A stretch of 64,000 bases of DNA, taken from assembly GCA_036009625.1 (NCBI GenBank), contig DASYLJ010000200.1, positions 62,001 to 126,000 of the forward strand. Reading direction: 5' to 3'. The notes beneath the pieces are model-generated. The model saw only the letters and a program-made list of their open reading frames with translations, ran no database searches and was not told where the DNA came from. Position numbers and translations under genes: made by a program. This document shows positions 1 to 8,781 of the stretch, one piece after another (the first letter of the stretch is position 1; each line of letters opens with the position of its first letter). The DNA comes from DASYLJ01 sp036009625 (lineage in GTDB: Bacteria > Desulfobacterota > Binatia > DP-6).

Positions 1-1136
1 GGCACGACGTCGGCGCGGAGACCATCGTCGGTCAAGGGCACGATGACCCCGACGTGGGCCACCACGGCGTCGGTGATCGCGACCTCGACTCCAGTCACCG
101 CATCGACGATGTCCGTGCGACCCACCACTCCACTGACCCCGTCCTCCGAGAAGTGATCGTCCTCGAACCCGGAGTTGCCGATGACGTGCGCCAGTAGGGT
201 CACCGGGCCGTACAGGCGGATGCAGGCCCCGATGGCGTAGCGTGCACGGCTCTGTCCGACATTGGTGGCATCCGCTTCGACGCCGAGATTGGCTTCGACG
301 GAGTGCGGACCGATGGCGCGTTGCACGACGAACAACGGTGTCAGCGTGACGGCGCCAAGCCCCTGGAAGTTGTCGGGATTGCCGCTCGGCACACGCAGCG
401 TGAGCGCCGAGGCAAAGTCGAAACCCCAGCGCGACGGCAGACGGTATTTGGTGCGAACGAGAATGTCGCCCACGCCGAGCCGCGACGCGTCCGCAAAGAA
501 CGCGTTCGGGACGTCGTCGGCCCCAGAAATCTTGAGCGTGCCCGCTCCGTTCAAGTGCAGGGCCGTCAGCAAGACGGGCACGAGCAGATTCACGTCCCAC
601 CGACTCGTGATGCCGTACGTACCCGACATCGAGAACACCTGGGTCCGCAATCCCAGGCTGCTCCTGACATCCAGGATGTCCGCGCCGCGACGCGCCCGGA
701 AATCGAGCGCGTCGTCCAGCGACTCGCCGTCGAGCTCTGAAAAGTCCGAGTACAGATAGGCGAATCGCACGTCGATCTTGCCTTCGCCGACGGTGTTCAC
801 CGGCTCCACGTAGACCGGACCTCGCGCAGCATCCGTTCGGCGGAACACTCCCGATTCCAGATCGTATTCGTACGCGAATCCGGGCGACGCGGCGGTGGCA
901 ACGAAATCTGCGGTCCGGACGGCGTTGCGCTCGAGGTTGAAAATGAGTCGTTCGAGCTGGCTGCGAAACTGTGGCGAGTTGTCGAGCTCGCCCCCGAATT
1001 CCAACACCTGGTCGAAGAGGCTCGTGAGCGATGCCCGCGCCCAGGCATCACGCGGCGCCGCGACGAGGAGGCAGGCCGCGAGGTACGACGACAGGAGCAC
1101 GTACCGAAGGAGCCTCGGCGATGACCGCTCAGGCAA
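1..1136 (-). CDS. Outer-membrane beta-barrel protein, 3' end outside window
   Basis: The reading frame is open from about 1136 to the left edge, so the C-terminus is missing. The N-terminus has a basic start, a hydrophobic stretch (YVLLSSYLAACLLVAAP) and an Ala-x-Ala-like site near AWARA, which looks like a signal peptide. The rest alternates polar and hydrophobic residues, with strands such as GDILVRTKYRLP and RVPSGNPDNFQGLG. This resembles the Phenol_MetA_deg / putative OM transporter barrels. Likely start codons are TTG at 1136 or GTG at 1100; there is no clear ribosome site. It follows the haem-binding gene on the same strand with a gap of about 46 bases, so co-transcription is likely. 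The substrate is unknown. The family call is by eye and moderate; secretion to the envelope is more certain. Confidence 0.7.
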   Translation of the reverse strand, partial: MPERSSPRLLRYVLLSSYLAACLLVAAPRDAWARASLTSLFDQVLEFGGELDNSPQFRSQLERLIFNLERNAVRTADFVATAASPGFAYEYDLESGVFRRTDAARGPVYVEPVNTVGEGKIDVRFAYLYSDFSELDGESLDDALDFRARRGADILDVRSSLGLRTQVFSMSGTYGITSRWDVNLLVPVLLTALHLNGAGTLKISGADDVPNAFFADASRLGVGDILVRTKYRLPSRWGFDFASALTLRVPSGNPDNFQGLGAVTLTPLFVVQRAIGPHSVEANLGVEADATNVGQSRARYAIGACIRLYGPVTLLAHVIGNSGFEDDHFSEDGVSGVVGRTDIVDAVTGVEVAITDAVVAHVGVIVPLTDDGLRADVV

Positions 1137-1182
1137 AGGACTCAACGGAACCCCCGGCGCATCCGCACCACCTTCGATGTCG

Positions 1183-2979
1183 TCACCGCGTGATCGGACG
1201 GCGCGGGAACTTGACGAACGGCAGCCGCACCCCGCGCACGTGCACCCGATCGGCCCTGATCCGTGACGGCGCACGGAACCCCCGTCCAGCCGCGTACGCC
1301 ACCAGGTCGTCCTGCTCGATGCCATCCCCGCTGACCCCGACCGCACCGACGAGGGTCTCGCCGCGGTAGAGCGGCACGCTGCCGGCGAAGATCTGGATGC
1401 CGTTGCCGAGCCCCGGCGCGCCGCTGCACACCGTCGGCAAAGGCAGATTCAACGTGAGGATATTGAACAGCGCCCCCCGCGCGAGATTGATCTGCAACCC
1501 CGTGTTGAAGACGCTGAACTCCCCGATCGGGACCGAGAACGGACCATGGACGGTCGCGTCGATCCCGTCCGGGAAGAACGGGCGACTCAAGAACCCCTGC
1601 GCACGGTCGCTGAATGCCACCGAGCCATCGAGCCGTAGTCCATCGCGAGCCGCCGCATGGACGAAGGGCGCGGTGACGGTGACGGGCGGGGCGTCCGCGG
1701 CGCGCAGGGCCGCGCCCGCCCCCGCCGAGCTGAACGACAGCGCCGTGCGTGCCTTTTGTGCCGACACGTCGAAACCGAACGTCGGCGCATCCTGCGTTCG
1801 GAAGATGCCGAGTACGTTGCCGCCCCGGTCCACGACCGTGATGTTCACTCGAGCGCGATCGCCGAGCGGACGACGGATTGCCGCACGCGTACGGTCGGCC
1901 TGGCGCGCACCGCGCCCCAGTATCTTCGAGACCTCCGTCGCCGTCAGACCCTTCTCGCCGACGGCCGGCACCTGGCTCGCCTGCGCTGGGAAGTACTGCG
2001 GGTCGATGGTACCCCGGACCCCGCCCAGCGTCATCGGCATGAACCGGCTCGGCTGCGTGTCCATCGGCGGAACGTCGTCGGGTCCGAACACGACCTTCGC
2101 CGGGCGACGATCGGGGACGCCCTCGACGTTCACGAACGGGAACCGCAGCCCGTTCAGCAGGATCTTGTCGCCACGGATATCGTCCGGCGCCTCGAATCCA
2201 CGCGTGGCTGCCACGGCGATTCGTTCTTCGAGCGTCACCGTGCCTGCGCCGGGATTGCGATCGACGGAATATCGTCCGTCCCCCTCGACACCCACGCCTC
2301 CCGCGGCCTGGCCTCCGGCATACAAGGGCAACCCGCCCGGGTCGGCGGAGAGCCCGAGCGGGAGCGTGCCTGCCGGCAACGGGGGAAGCGGCGGCGACGG
2401 GTATGTCTGCCCATACGGGATCACGTTGCCGCACGGCAGCTGTGAGAACTGGACACCGAACAAGGGACCGCCACTCGCGTTGATGATCAGCGGCGGGAAG
2501 TGCTCTTGGATGATGAACCCCGCCGTTCGGGTCGAGAAGGCGTTCCCCTGCGTACTGAAGAACGCCGCCGTCCCCGCCTTGGACATGGCCGCCAGCACGC
2601 CACCGTTCAGCGGCGACGGTGGCGACGGCGGGCATTGCGCCGGGTCGAATGCGGCGGCGAGCGCCGCCTGCGGCGACACGTCGGGGCGGTATTGCGACGG
2701 CGCGATGCAGAGCCCCTCGATGCCGTCGCTCACCCGGCCACCACCGCGCACACGCGTGAAGGCGCGCGCCCCCAGCATCGTATGCGTGCCCAGCACCCGC
2801 CCCTCGCGATCGACGACCACGATGTTGACCGGGAGCCCGACGGCGTTCGCCTCCGCCACGGCCTGGCCGATGATGCGCTGGACATCGTCCGCCATGAGCG
2901 TGCGTGCCGCTCCCGGCGTCGCACCGACGAGCGCCGCCAGCCCACTCGCCAGCAGAAGTGCCGGTAGCCGCCTCCACAC
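1183..2979 (-). CDS. Secreted tandem GlcG/HbpS-type haem-binding protein
   Basis: About 598 residues if started at GTG 2979, which gives VWRRLPALLLASGLAAL, a good signal peptide. TTG 3015 would add 12 residues but almost touches the start of the divergent porin gene. There are two GlcG/HbpS (DUF336) domains. The first carries GLPVNIVVVDREGRVLG. The second carries RVNITVVDRGGNVLG and ends with the family hallmark GETLVGAVGVSGDG. Members bind haem or small ligands; HbpS of Streptomyces is an extracellular haem sensor. Each half here is expanded by long proline/glycine-rich inserts compared with the usual roughly 140-residue protein. The position beside multihaem cytochrome genes fits a role in haem handling or sensing outside the cytoplasm, but that role is inference. 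Confidence 0.85.
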   Translation of the reverse strand: MWRRLPALLLASGLAALVGATPGAARTLMADDVQRIIGQAVAEANAVGLPVNIVVVDREGRVLGTHTMLGARAFTRVRGGGRVSDGIEGLCIAPSQYRPDVSPQAALAAAFDPAQCPPSPPSPLNGGVLAAMSKAGTAAFFSTQGNAFSTRTAGFIIQEHFPPLIINASGGPLFGVQFSQLPCGNVIPYGQTYPSPPLPPLPAGTLPLGLSADPGGLPLYAGGQAAGGVGVEGDGRYSVDRNPGAGTVTLEERIAVAATRGFEAPDDIRGDKILLNGLRFPFVNVEGVPDRRPAKVVFGPDDVPPMDTQPSRFMPMTLGGVRGTIDPQYFPAQASQVPAVGEKGLTATEVSKILGRGARQADRTRAAIRRPLGDRARVNITVVDRGGNVLGIFRTQDAPTFGFDVSAQKARTALSFSSAGAGAALRAADAPPVTVTAPFVHAAARDGLRLDGSVAFSDRAQGFLSRPFFPDGIDATVHGPFSVPIGEFSVFNTGLQINLARGALFNILTLNLPLPTVCSGAPGLGNGIQIFAGSVPLYRGETLVGAVGVSGDGIEQDDLVAYAAGRGFRAPSRIRADRVHVRGVRLPFVKFPRRPITR

Positions 2980-3025
2980 GCGGCAGTCTGTAGAGGATGT
3001 AGACCCCACACGCAAGATTTGTTAT
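2980..3025. promoter_or_regulatory. Compact divergent promoter region
   Basis: Only 46 bases separate the chosen starts of the leftward haem-binding gene and the rightward porin gene. Around 3014-3027 there is an A/T-rich patch (aagatttgttatgtg) that stands out from the GC-rich surroundings, as expected for promoter melting. I cannot assign convincing -35 and -10 boxes on either strand, and neither gene has a good Shine-Dalgarno sequence, so leaderless transcripts are possible. Confidence 0.3.
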
Positions 3026-4870
3026 GTGCGCGACGCCTTTGCCTCACGAATTCTGGAGCTAGCTACGAAGCTCGGCCCCGCACTCGCCTTCACGATTGTC
3101 TGCCTCGGTGTCACGTCCGTGGCAGCGCAACCCGTGTCACTGGACTTCACCGAGACGCCGCGACGGCAACCACAACCGCCGCCGCCCGTTCCGCCGGCAC
3201 CGGTCGATCCGGGGCCGGCCATTCCCAACGACGAGCGCCCGCCCGGCTTCGTCGGCGCCGACGACACGCCCGACGCGTTTCCCCCCGACGAGACCTTCCC
3301 GTTGCCCGATCGCTGGCGCATGGCCTTCCCACGCTACGACCGCTATCCGGGGACCGATCACGAGGCGCCGCAGGTCGAGGGCCGGTGGTGGGATCCCTAC
3401 AAGCAGAACGTCTTGAAGGGCGACTATCCGATCTGGGGCCAAAACACCTTTTTCAACTTCACGCTCCGCAGCGACACCCTGATCGAGGGTCGACGCCTCC
3501 CTGTCCCCAGCGACGTCAGCTCGGCACGCGCCGGAAGCTTCGACTTCTTCGGCAAGGGCGAATCCCTGAGCGTCGAAGAGAACATCCTGATGTCGTTCGA
3601 GCTCTTCAACGGCAACGCCGGCTTTCGGCCGCGGAAGTGGGAGCTGCGTGCCACCCCGGTATTCAACGTCAACTACCTGGCTGCGCAAGAGAATGGCGTC
3701 GTCAACATCGATCCGCGCCGCGGGACGACGCGCTTCGATGGACACATCGCCTTCCAGGAGCTGTTCGGCGACTACGAGCTCGCCGAGATCAGCCCCTACT
3801 TCGACGTCGTCAACGTACGGGCGGGCATCCAGCCCATCATCACCGACTTCCGCGGCTTCGTCTTCGCCGACTTTCCCCCGGGCGTGAAGCTGTCGGGCAA
3901 CGACGACGCCAATCGCACGCAGTGGAACGTCGCCTACCTCCGCCCGCTCGACAAGGACACCAACAGCGGCCTCAACACGCTCTTCCGCGACCGCCATCAG
4001 GACGTGGTCTTCGCCAACGTCACGCGGCAGGACTTCGTGTTCCCCGGTTACTTCGCCCAGGCCAGTCTCCACTACAGCGGCGACCGCGAGAGCACGCACT
4101 ACGACGAGAACGGCTTCCTGGTCCGCCCCGCTGCCATCGGCGACGCCGTGCCGCACGAGATCAACGTCGGATATCTGGGCTGGACGGGCGACGGCCACAT
4201 CGATCGCATCAACGTCTCGCACGCGTTCTTCCAGGCCGTCGGACGAGACGATCGCAACCTCATCGCCGGACGGGAAACCGACATCAATGCCCAGATGTTC
4301 GCGCTCGAGCTGGCCTATGACCGCGACTGGCTGCGCTTCAAGGGGTCGTTCTTCTTCGCGTCGGGCGACGACGACCCCACCGACGGCACGGCGCGCGGGT
4401 TCGATGCCATCTTCGACAACCCCTTCTTCGCGGGGGGCCCTTTCAGCTTCTGGCAACGGCAAGGGATCAAGCTGACCGGCACGAACGTGAACCTGGTGAA
4501 CCGGTTCAGCCTGCTTCCAACGCTGCGCAGCAGCAAAGACGAAGGCCAGGCCAACTTCGTCAACCCGGGCATCTTCATCTACAACGTCGGCCTCTTCGGT
4601 CGACTGACGCCGAAGCTGTCGTTCGAGATCAACGTCAACTACCTGCGCTTCGCCGAAACGGCCCCACTCAAGCTCGTGCTGCTCCAACGGGACATCCCAC
4701 ACGACATCGGCGTCGACTACAGCCTCGCCTTCAGATACCGGCCGCTCCTCCTCGACAACATCATCGTCACCGCCGGCGCCGCCGGCCTCACGCCCCTCGC
4801 CGGCTTCCGGAAGATCTACACCTCGGACACGCTCTTCCAGGGGTTCGGATCGCTCACCCTCACCTTCTGA
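3026..4870 (+). CDS. Porin-like outer-membrane beta-barrel partner of decahaem cytochrome
   Basis: About 614 residues from GTG 3026. The frame stays open far upstream, but that part is the shadow of the opposite gene. A signal peptide (ALAFTIVCLGVTSVAAQP) is followed by a proline-rich linker of about 70 residues, then a barrel-like body with alternating aromatic strands such as FASLHY-type and FNVNYL segments. It ends in Phe (SLTLTF), the usual C-terminal signature of Bam-inserted barrels. Its stop overlaps the start of the ten-haem cytochrome (TGATG at 4868-4872), implying translational coupling. I do not recognise a named porin family. By position it could sheathe the cytochrome across the outer membrane, as in porin-cytochrome conduits, but this is inferred from the gene pair and C-terminal Phe, not from homology. 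Confidence 0.85.
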   Translation: MRDAFASRILELATKLGPALAFTIVCLGVTSVAAQPVSLDFTETPRRQPQPPPPVPPAPVDPGPAIPNDERPPGFVGADDTPDAFPPDETFPLPDRWRMAFPRYDRYPGTDHEAPQVEGRWWDPYKQNVLKGDYPIWGQNTFFNFTLRSDTLIEGRRLPVPSDVSSARAGSFDFFGKGESLSVEENILMSFELFNGNAGFRPRKWELRATPVFNVNYLAAQENGVVNIDPRRGTTRFDGHIAFQELFGDYELAEISPYFDVVNVRAGIQPIITDFRGFVFADFPPGVKLSGNDDANRTQWNVAYLRPLDKDTNSGLNTLFRDRHQDVVFANVTRQDFVFPGYFAQASLHYSGDRESTHYDENGFLVRPAAIGDAVPHEINVGYLGWTGDGHIDRINVSHAFFQAVGRDDRNLIAGRETDINAQMFALELAYDRDWLRFKGSFFFASGDDDPTDGTARGFDAIFDNPFFAGGPFSFWQRQGIKLTGTNVNLVNRFSLLPTLRSSKDEGQANFVNPGIFIYNVGLFGRLTPKLSFEINVNYLRFAETAPLKLVLLQRDIPHDIGVDYSLAFRYRPLLLDNIIVTAGAAGLTPLAGFRKIYTSDTLFQGFGSLTLTF

Positions 4871-7800
4871 TGCTCCATCGCACCCTCATCCTCGTCCTCG
4901 GTGTGGTCGTTTCGGCATTCGCCGCGCCGCCGCCGCCCGGGCTGCTGCAAACCCAGTCCATGGAGAGCATCGAGCCGAAGAGCGCCGGCTGCATCACCTG
5001 TCACACCGCCACCGACGAGCCGACCATGCATCCGTCCGGCACCGTGCCGCTGGGCTGCATCGATTGCCATGGCGGCAACGTGGACGCGGCCGCCGCACCC
5101 GACATGCTGAGCGGGACCCCCGCCTACGACGAGGTCAAGCGACGAGCGCACGTGGCCCCACGCCATCCGGAGCAGTGGCCGTCGTCGGCGAACCCCGAGC
5201 GCAGCTATACCGCGCTCAATCGCGAGAGCCCCGAGTTCATACGCTTCATGAATCCCGGTGACCTGCGCGTCGCCGACATCTCCTGCGGCACGCCGGGCTG
5301 CCACCCGTCCGAGGTGGCGCGTGTGCGCAACAGCATGATGACGCACGGAGCCATGCTGTGGGGGGCCGCGCTCTACAACAACGGCGGTTTCCCGCTGAAG
5401 ACGGCGCAGTTCGGTGAAAGCTACTCGCCCGATGGCGTGCCGCAGCGCCTCCAGACGATTCCTCAGCCCACCGCCGACGAGCGCAGGCGCGGCGTGCTCG
5501 GATTCCTCGATCCCCTGCCCCGCTTCGAGGTGGCGCAGCCCGGCAACATTCTCCGCGTCTTCGAGCGCGGCGACGATCGCCTGAGCTTCCGTGGCCTCGG
5601 CACCATCAACCGCACCGATCCGGTGTTCCAGGGACTGCAGCGGACCCGCCTGCTCGATCCGCTGCTGTCGTTCCTCGGCACCAACGACCACCCAGGCGAC
5701 TATCGATCCAGCGGCTGCACCGCCTGCCACGTCGTCTATGCGAACGATCGAGATCCGTTCCACTCGGGCTCCTATGCCCAGTACGGCAACCTCGGCACGA
5801 CGGCGACGGACGACCCGACGATCCCCCGCAACGAGCGCGGGCACCCCATCCGCCACGTCTTCACGCGCGGCGTGCCGTCGAGCCAGTGCGTCGTCTGTCA
5901 CGTGCATCCGGGGACGTCGTTCGCGAACGCCTACCTCGGCTACACGTGGTGGGACAACGAGACGCACGGGGAGCATCTGTTTCCACGCGTTCAGCAACAC
6001 CCCACGCCCGAACAGGAGCTGGACAGCCTGAGCCGCAACCCGGAAGCAACGGCCGTGCGCGGGCTCTGGTCGGATCTCTATCCCGATCAGCCGAACCAGC
6101 TCGGAGTCGTCGCCGGTCCGGACTTTCTCGAGCGCACCTCGGAGCTCAACCCGCAGTTGCACCTCACCAAGCTCGCCGACTTCCACGGACATGGCTGGCT
6201 CTTCCGCGCCGTGTTCAAGCACGATCGCAAGGGCAATCTCCTCGACGCTCGCGGGGCCATCGTCCCCGAGGTGACACCGGAGAACACGCAGGAGGCGCTC
6301 ACGACCCCCGTCGCGGGGCGTCCGCACCACGGCGACGGCGTGCCCGTGCACCTGAAAGACATCCATCTCGAGCGCGGCATGCACTGCGTGGACTGTCATT
6401 TCGAACAGGACATGCACGGCGACGGCCGCCTCTATGGCGAGGTTCGCAACGCCGTCGAGATCGAGTGCGTCGATTGCCACGGCTCCGTACGCGGCCGGGC
6501 GACCCTCCGCACCTCCGGACCGGCCGCTCCGCCCGGCGGCACCGACCTCGCCGTCAAGGTGACCCCCTCTGGACGGCCGCTGTTCGAGCTCGACGGCGAC
6601 CGCGTCCTGCAGCACTCGATGGTCGATCCCACGCGCTCCTGGGAAGTCGTGCAGGTGGTGGACACCATCACACCCGGCAACCGGCACTTCAGTGAGCTCG
6701 CACGCCTCGCGAAGACGATCCGTCGCGACGGGACGACGTGGGGGGCCGTGCCAGCCAACGCGCCGGACGTCCGTGCAGGCCGCGAGGATGCACCGATCTG
6801 GGGCACGCCGGCCCCCACGCCCACCGGTCACCCCAGCGACACGCTGGCGCATCGCGACGACGACATGGCCTGCTACACCTGCCACACCGCGTGGATGACG
6901 AGCTGCTTCGGCTGCCACCTGCCGATGAAGGCGAACGCACGCCGCCCCGCACTGCACAACGAAGGCGACTTCACCCGGAACTGGACGGCCTACAACTACC
7001 AGGTGCTCCGCGACGACGTCTTCATGCTCGGCCGCGACGCGTCGGCCAAGCGCAACCGTATCGTGCCGGTACGCTCGTCGAGCGCGGTGCTGGTGGGGTC
7101 GCAGAACCTGAATCGCGAATGGCTCTACTCGCAACAGCAGACGGTCTCGAGCGAAGGGTTCGCGGGCCAGGCGTTCAACCCACACTACCCACACGCGGTC
7201 CGCGGCAGCGACGGCACCAAGGCGTGCGTGGACTGCCATCCTGCGGAACGCGGCGACAACAACGCCTGGATGGCGCAGGTCCTGCTCTACGGCACGAACT
7301 TCGTCAATTTCCTCGGGCGCTACGTGTGGGTGGCGGAGGAGGACCATGGCCTCGAAGCCGTGATCGTCACCGAAGCGGAAGAGCCTCAGGCCGTGATCGG
7401 CAGTCACCTGCATGCGCTCGCTTACCCCGATCGCTATCGCGAACACGTCGCCCGCGGCAGCATTCTGCGGGGCTCGCTCATGTACGAGCACCCCGGCAAC
7501 GACATCCTGAGCCTGCCCTGGGCCGAGGAGCGCGTACAGTCGGTGCAGCTCCGAGGCGAGTACCTGTACAGCGCCAACGGTGCAGGCGGTCTGCGCGTCT
7601 ACGACGTCGCCGACATCGACAACAAGAAGAATGCGGAGCGCATCACCACCTCGGTGATCTCGCCGCTGGGACAGCGACTCTATCTGCGCACCCCCGACGC
7701 AGCCGCCGTCGTGTCTCCCACCACGGTGGCGGTCGATCCCACCCGCGCGCGGGTGGACGAGAACCAGGAACAGTGCATCCACCCGCTCTACGGCTTCCTG

Positions 7801-8721
7801 TACGTACTCGACCGCGAGCAGGGATTGATCCTCACCGGCGCAGCCACGCTGCTCGATGGGGACCCGAACAACAACTTCCTCGAGCGCGCAGTCCTGTCCG
7901 ACGGCTCGACGGCCTGGAATCCGAGTGGCCTCTTGAATGGCTCGTCGAACGGCGCCATCGCCGGCCACTATCTCTACGTCTGCACGCCGCGCGGTCTGGT
8001 CGTCGTGGACATCGACGAGCCGCTCAACCCACGACTCGTGGCGGAGCTGGGTGCACCCGCGCTGCACGACGCGCGGACCGTCGCCGTGCAGTTCCGCTAC
8101 GCCTTCGTCGCCGATGCGGGCGGGCTGCAGGTGGTCGACATTCTCGACCCGTCGCAGCCGCGCCTAGTGGCCTCGGTGCCCATCGCCGACGCGCGGGACG
8201 TCTACGTGGCGCGCACGTACGCGTACGTGGCCGGGGGTGCGCAGGGGCTCGTCATCGTCGACGTCGAACGGCCGGAGCATCCGGCAATCGACCAGGTGTA
8301 CGATGCCGATGGAACGATCAACGACACGCGCGCGGTCAAGGTCGGCATGACGAATGCCAGTCTCTTTGCGTATCTCGCCGACGGCAAGAACGGGCTGCGG
8401 GTCGTGCAGCTCATGTCGCCCGAGACCCCGGGCTACACGGGATTCAGCCCGCGCCCGCGCCCCGACCTTCCGGGACACGGCCTCATCGCGACCTATCCCA
8501 CGCGCGGTCCAGCCGTCGCGCTGTCGAAGGGTCTCGATCGTGACCGGGCGGTGGACGAGGCGGGCAACCAGATCGCGGTGTTCGGGCGCGTCGGCGCGCG
8601 GCCATTCACGAGCGAGGAGCAGCGGCGGCTGTTCATGCGTGGGGATCGGCCGTACACGGTCCCGGACGTTCGGAACGACTCCGACGTGCGACGGCAGTAT
8701 GGACCGCCGACGTCGCGATGA
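4870..8721 (+). CDS. Decahaem cytochrome c with LVIVD-type beta-propeller
   Basis: 1283 residues with an N-terminal signal peptide (TLILVLGVVVSAFAAP). Nine CxxCH haem motifs lie at residues 41, 63, 283, 340, 506, 533, 668, 679 and 786, plus one CX4CH motif (CGTPGCH) near 139, giving up to ten c-type haems. From about residue 890 it changes to repeated propeller blades (for example GLVVVDIDEPLNPRLV, GLQVVDILDPSQPRLV, GLVIVDVERPEHP), the LVIVD repeat seen on secreted proteins. Predicted location is the periplasm or cell surface. The gene overlaps the upstream porin gene by one base, so the two are translated together. Expected role: multi-step electron transfer, perhaps to an external acceptor, with the propeller as docking or substrate module. 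There is no catalytic haem signature I can name; the electron donor is not in the window. Confidence 0.9.
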   Translation: MLHRTLILVLGVVVSAFAAPPPPGLLQTQSMESIEPKSAGCITCHTATDEPTMHPSGTVPLGCIDCHGGNVDAAAAPDMLSGTPAYDEVKRRAHVAPRHPEQWPSSANPERSYTALNRESPEFIRFMNPGDLRVADISCGTPGCHPSEVARVRNSMMTHGAMLWGAALYNNGGFPLKTAQFGESYSPDGVPQRLQTIPQPTADERRRGVLGFLDPLPRFEVAQPGNILRVFERGDDRLSFRGLGTINRTDPVFQGLQRTRLLDPLLSFLGTNDHPGDYRSSGCTACHVVYANDRDPFHSGSYAQYGNLGTTATDDPTIPRNERGHPIRHVFTRGVPSSQCVVCHVHPGTSFANAYLGYTWWDNETHGEHLFPRVQQHPTPEQELDSLSRNPEATAVRGLWSDLYPDQPNQLGVVAGPDFLERTSELNPQLHLTKLADFHGHGWLFRAVFKHDRKGNLLDARGAIVPEVTPENTQEALTTPVAGRPHHGDGVPVHLKDIHLERGMHCVDCHFEQDMHGDGRLYGEVRNAVEIECVDCHGSVRGRATLRTSGPAAPPGGTDLAVKVTPSGRPLFELDGDRVLQHSMVDPTRSWEVVQVVDTITPGNRHFSELARLAKTIRRDGTTWGAVPANAPDVRAGREDAPIWGTPAPTPTGHPSDTLAHRDDDMACYTCHTAWMTSCFGCHLPMKANARRPALHNEGDFTRNWTAYNYQVLRDDVFMLGRDASAKRNRIVPVRSSSAVLVGSQNLNREWLYSQQQTVSSEGFAGQAFNPHYPHAVRGSDGTKACVDCHPAERGDNNAWMAQVLLYGTNFVNFLGRYVWVAEEDHGLEAVIVTEAEEPQAVIGSHLHALAYPDRYREHVARGSILRGSLMYEHPGNDILSLPWAEERVQSVQLRGEYLYSANGAGGLRVYDVADIDNKKNAERITTSVISPLGQRLYLRTPDAAAVVSPTTVAVDPTRARVDENQEQCIHPLYGFLYVLDREQGLILTGAATLLDGDPNNNFLERAVLSDGSTAWNPSGLLNGSSNGAIAGHYLYVCTPRGLVVVDIDEPLNPRLVAELGAPALHDARTVAVQFRYAFVADAGGLQVVDILDPSQPRLVASVPIADARDVYVARTYAYVAGGAQGLVIVDVERPEHPAIDQVYDADGTINDTRAVKVGMTNASLFAYLADGKNGLRVVQLMSPETPGYTGFSPRPRPDLPGHGLIATYPTRGPAVALSKGLDRDRAVDEAGNQIAVFGRVGARPFTSEEQRRLFMRGDRPYTVPDVRNDSDVRRQYGPPTSR

Positions 8722-8781
8722 GAGCGACACGGATGCTCGGAGGGCCAACGCGATCGGGACCATCCGTTGGACGAGACGGCG

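Noticed and set aside
1397..3025. Upstream 543-codon extension of the porin reading frame
   Set aside because: It is antisense to the GlcG/HbpS gene and has low-complexity Ser/Arg/Pro content; the signal peptide lies after 3026.
4816..8067. Open frame of over 1000 codons on the - strand
   Set aside because: Antisense to the decahaem cytochrome; typical for GC-rich DNA. The translation is unstructured and rich in Arg, His and Val, while the + strand has ten haem motifs.
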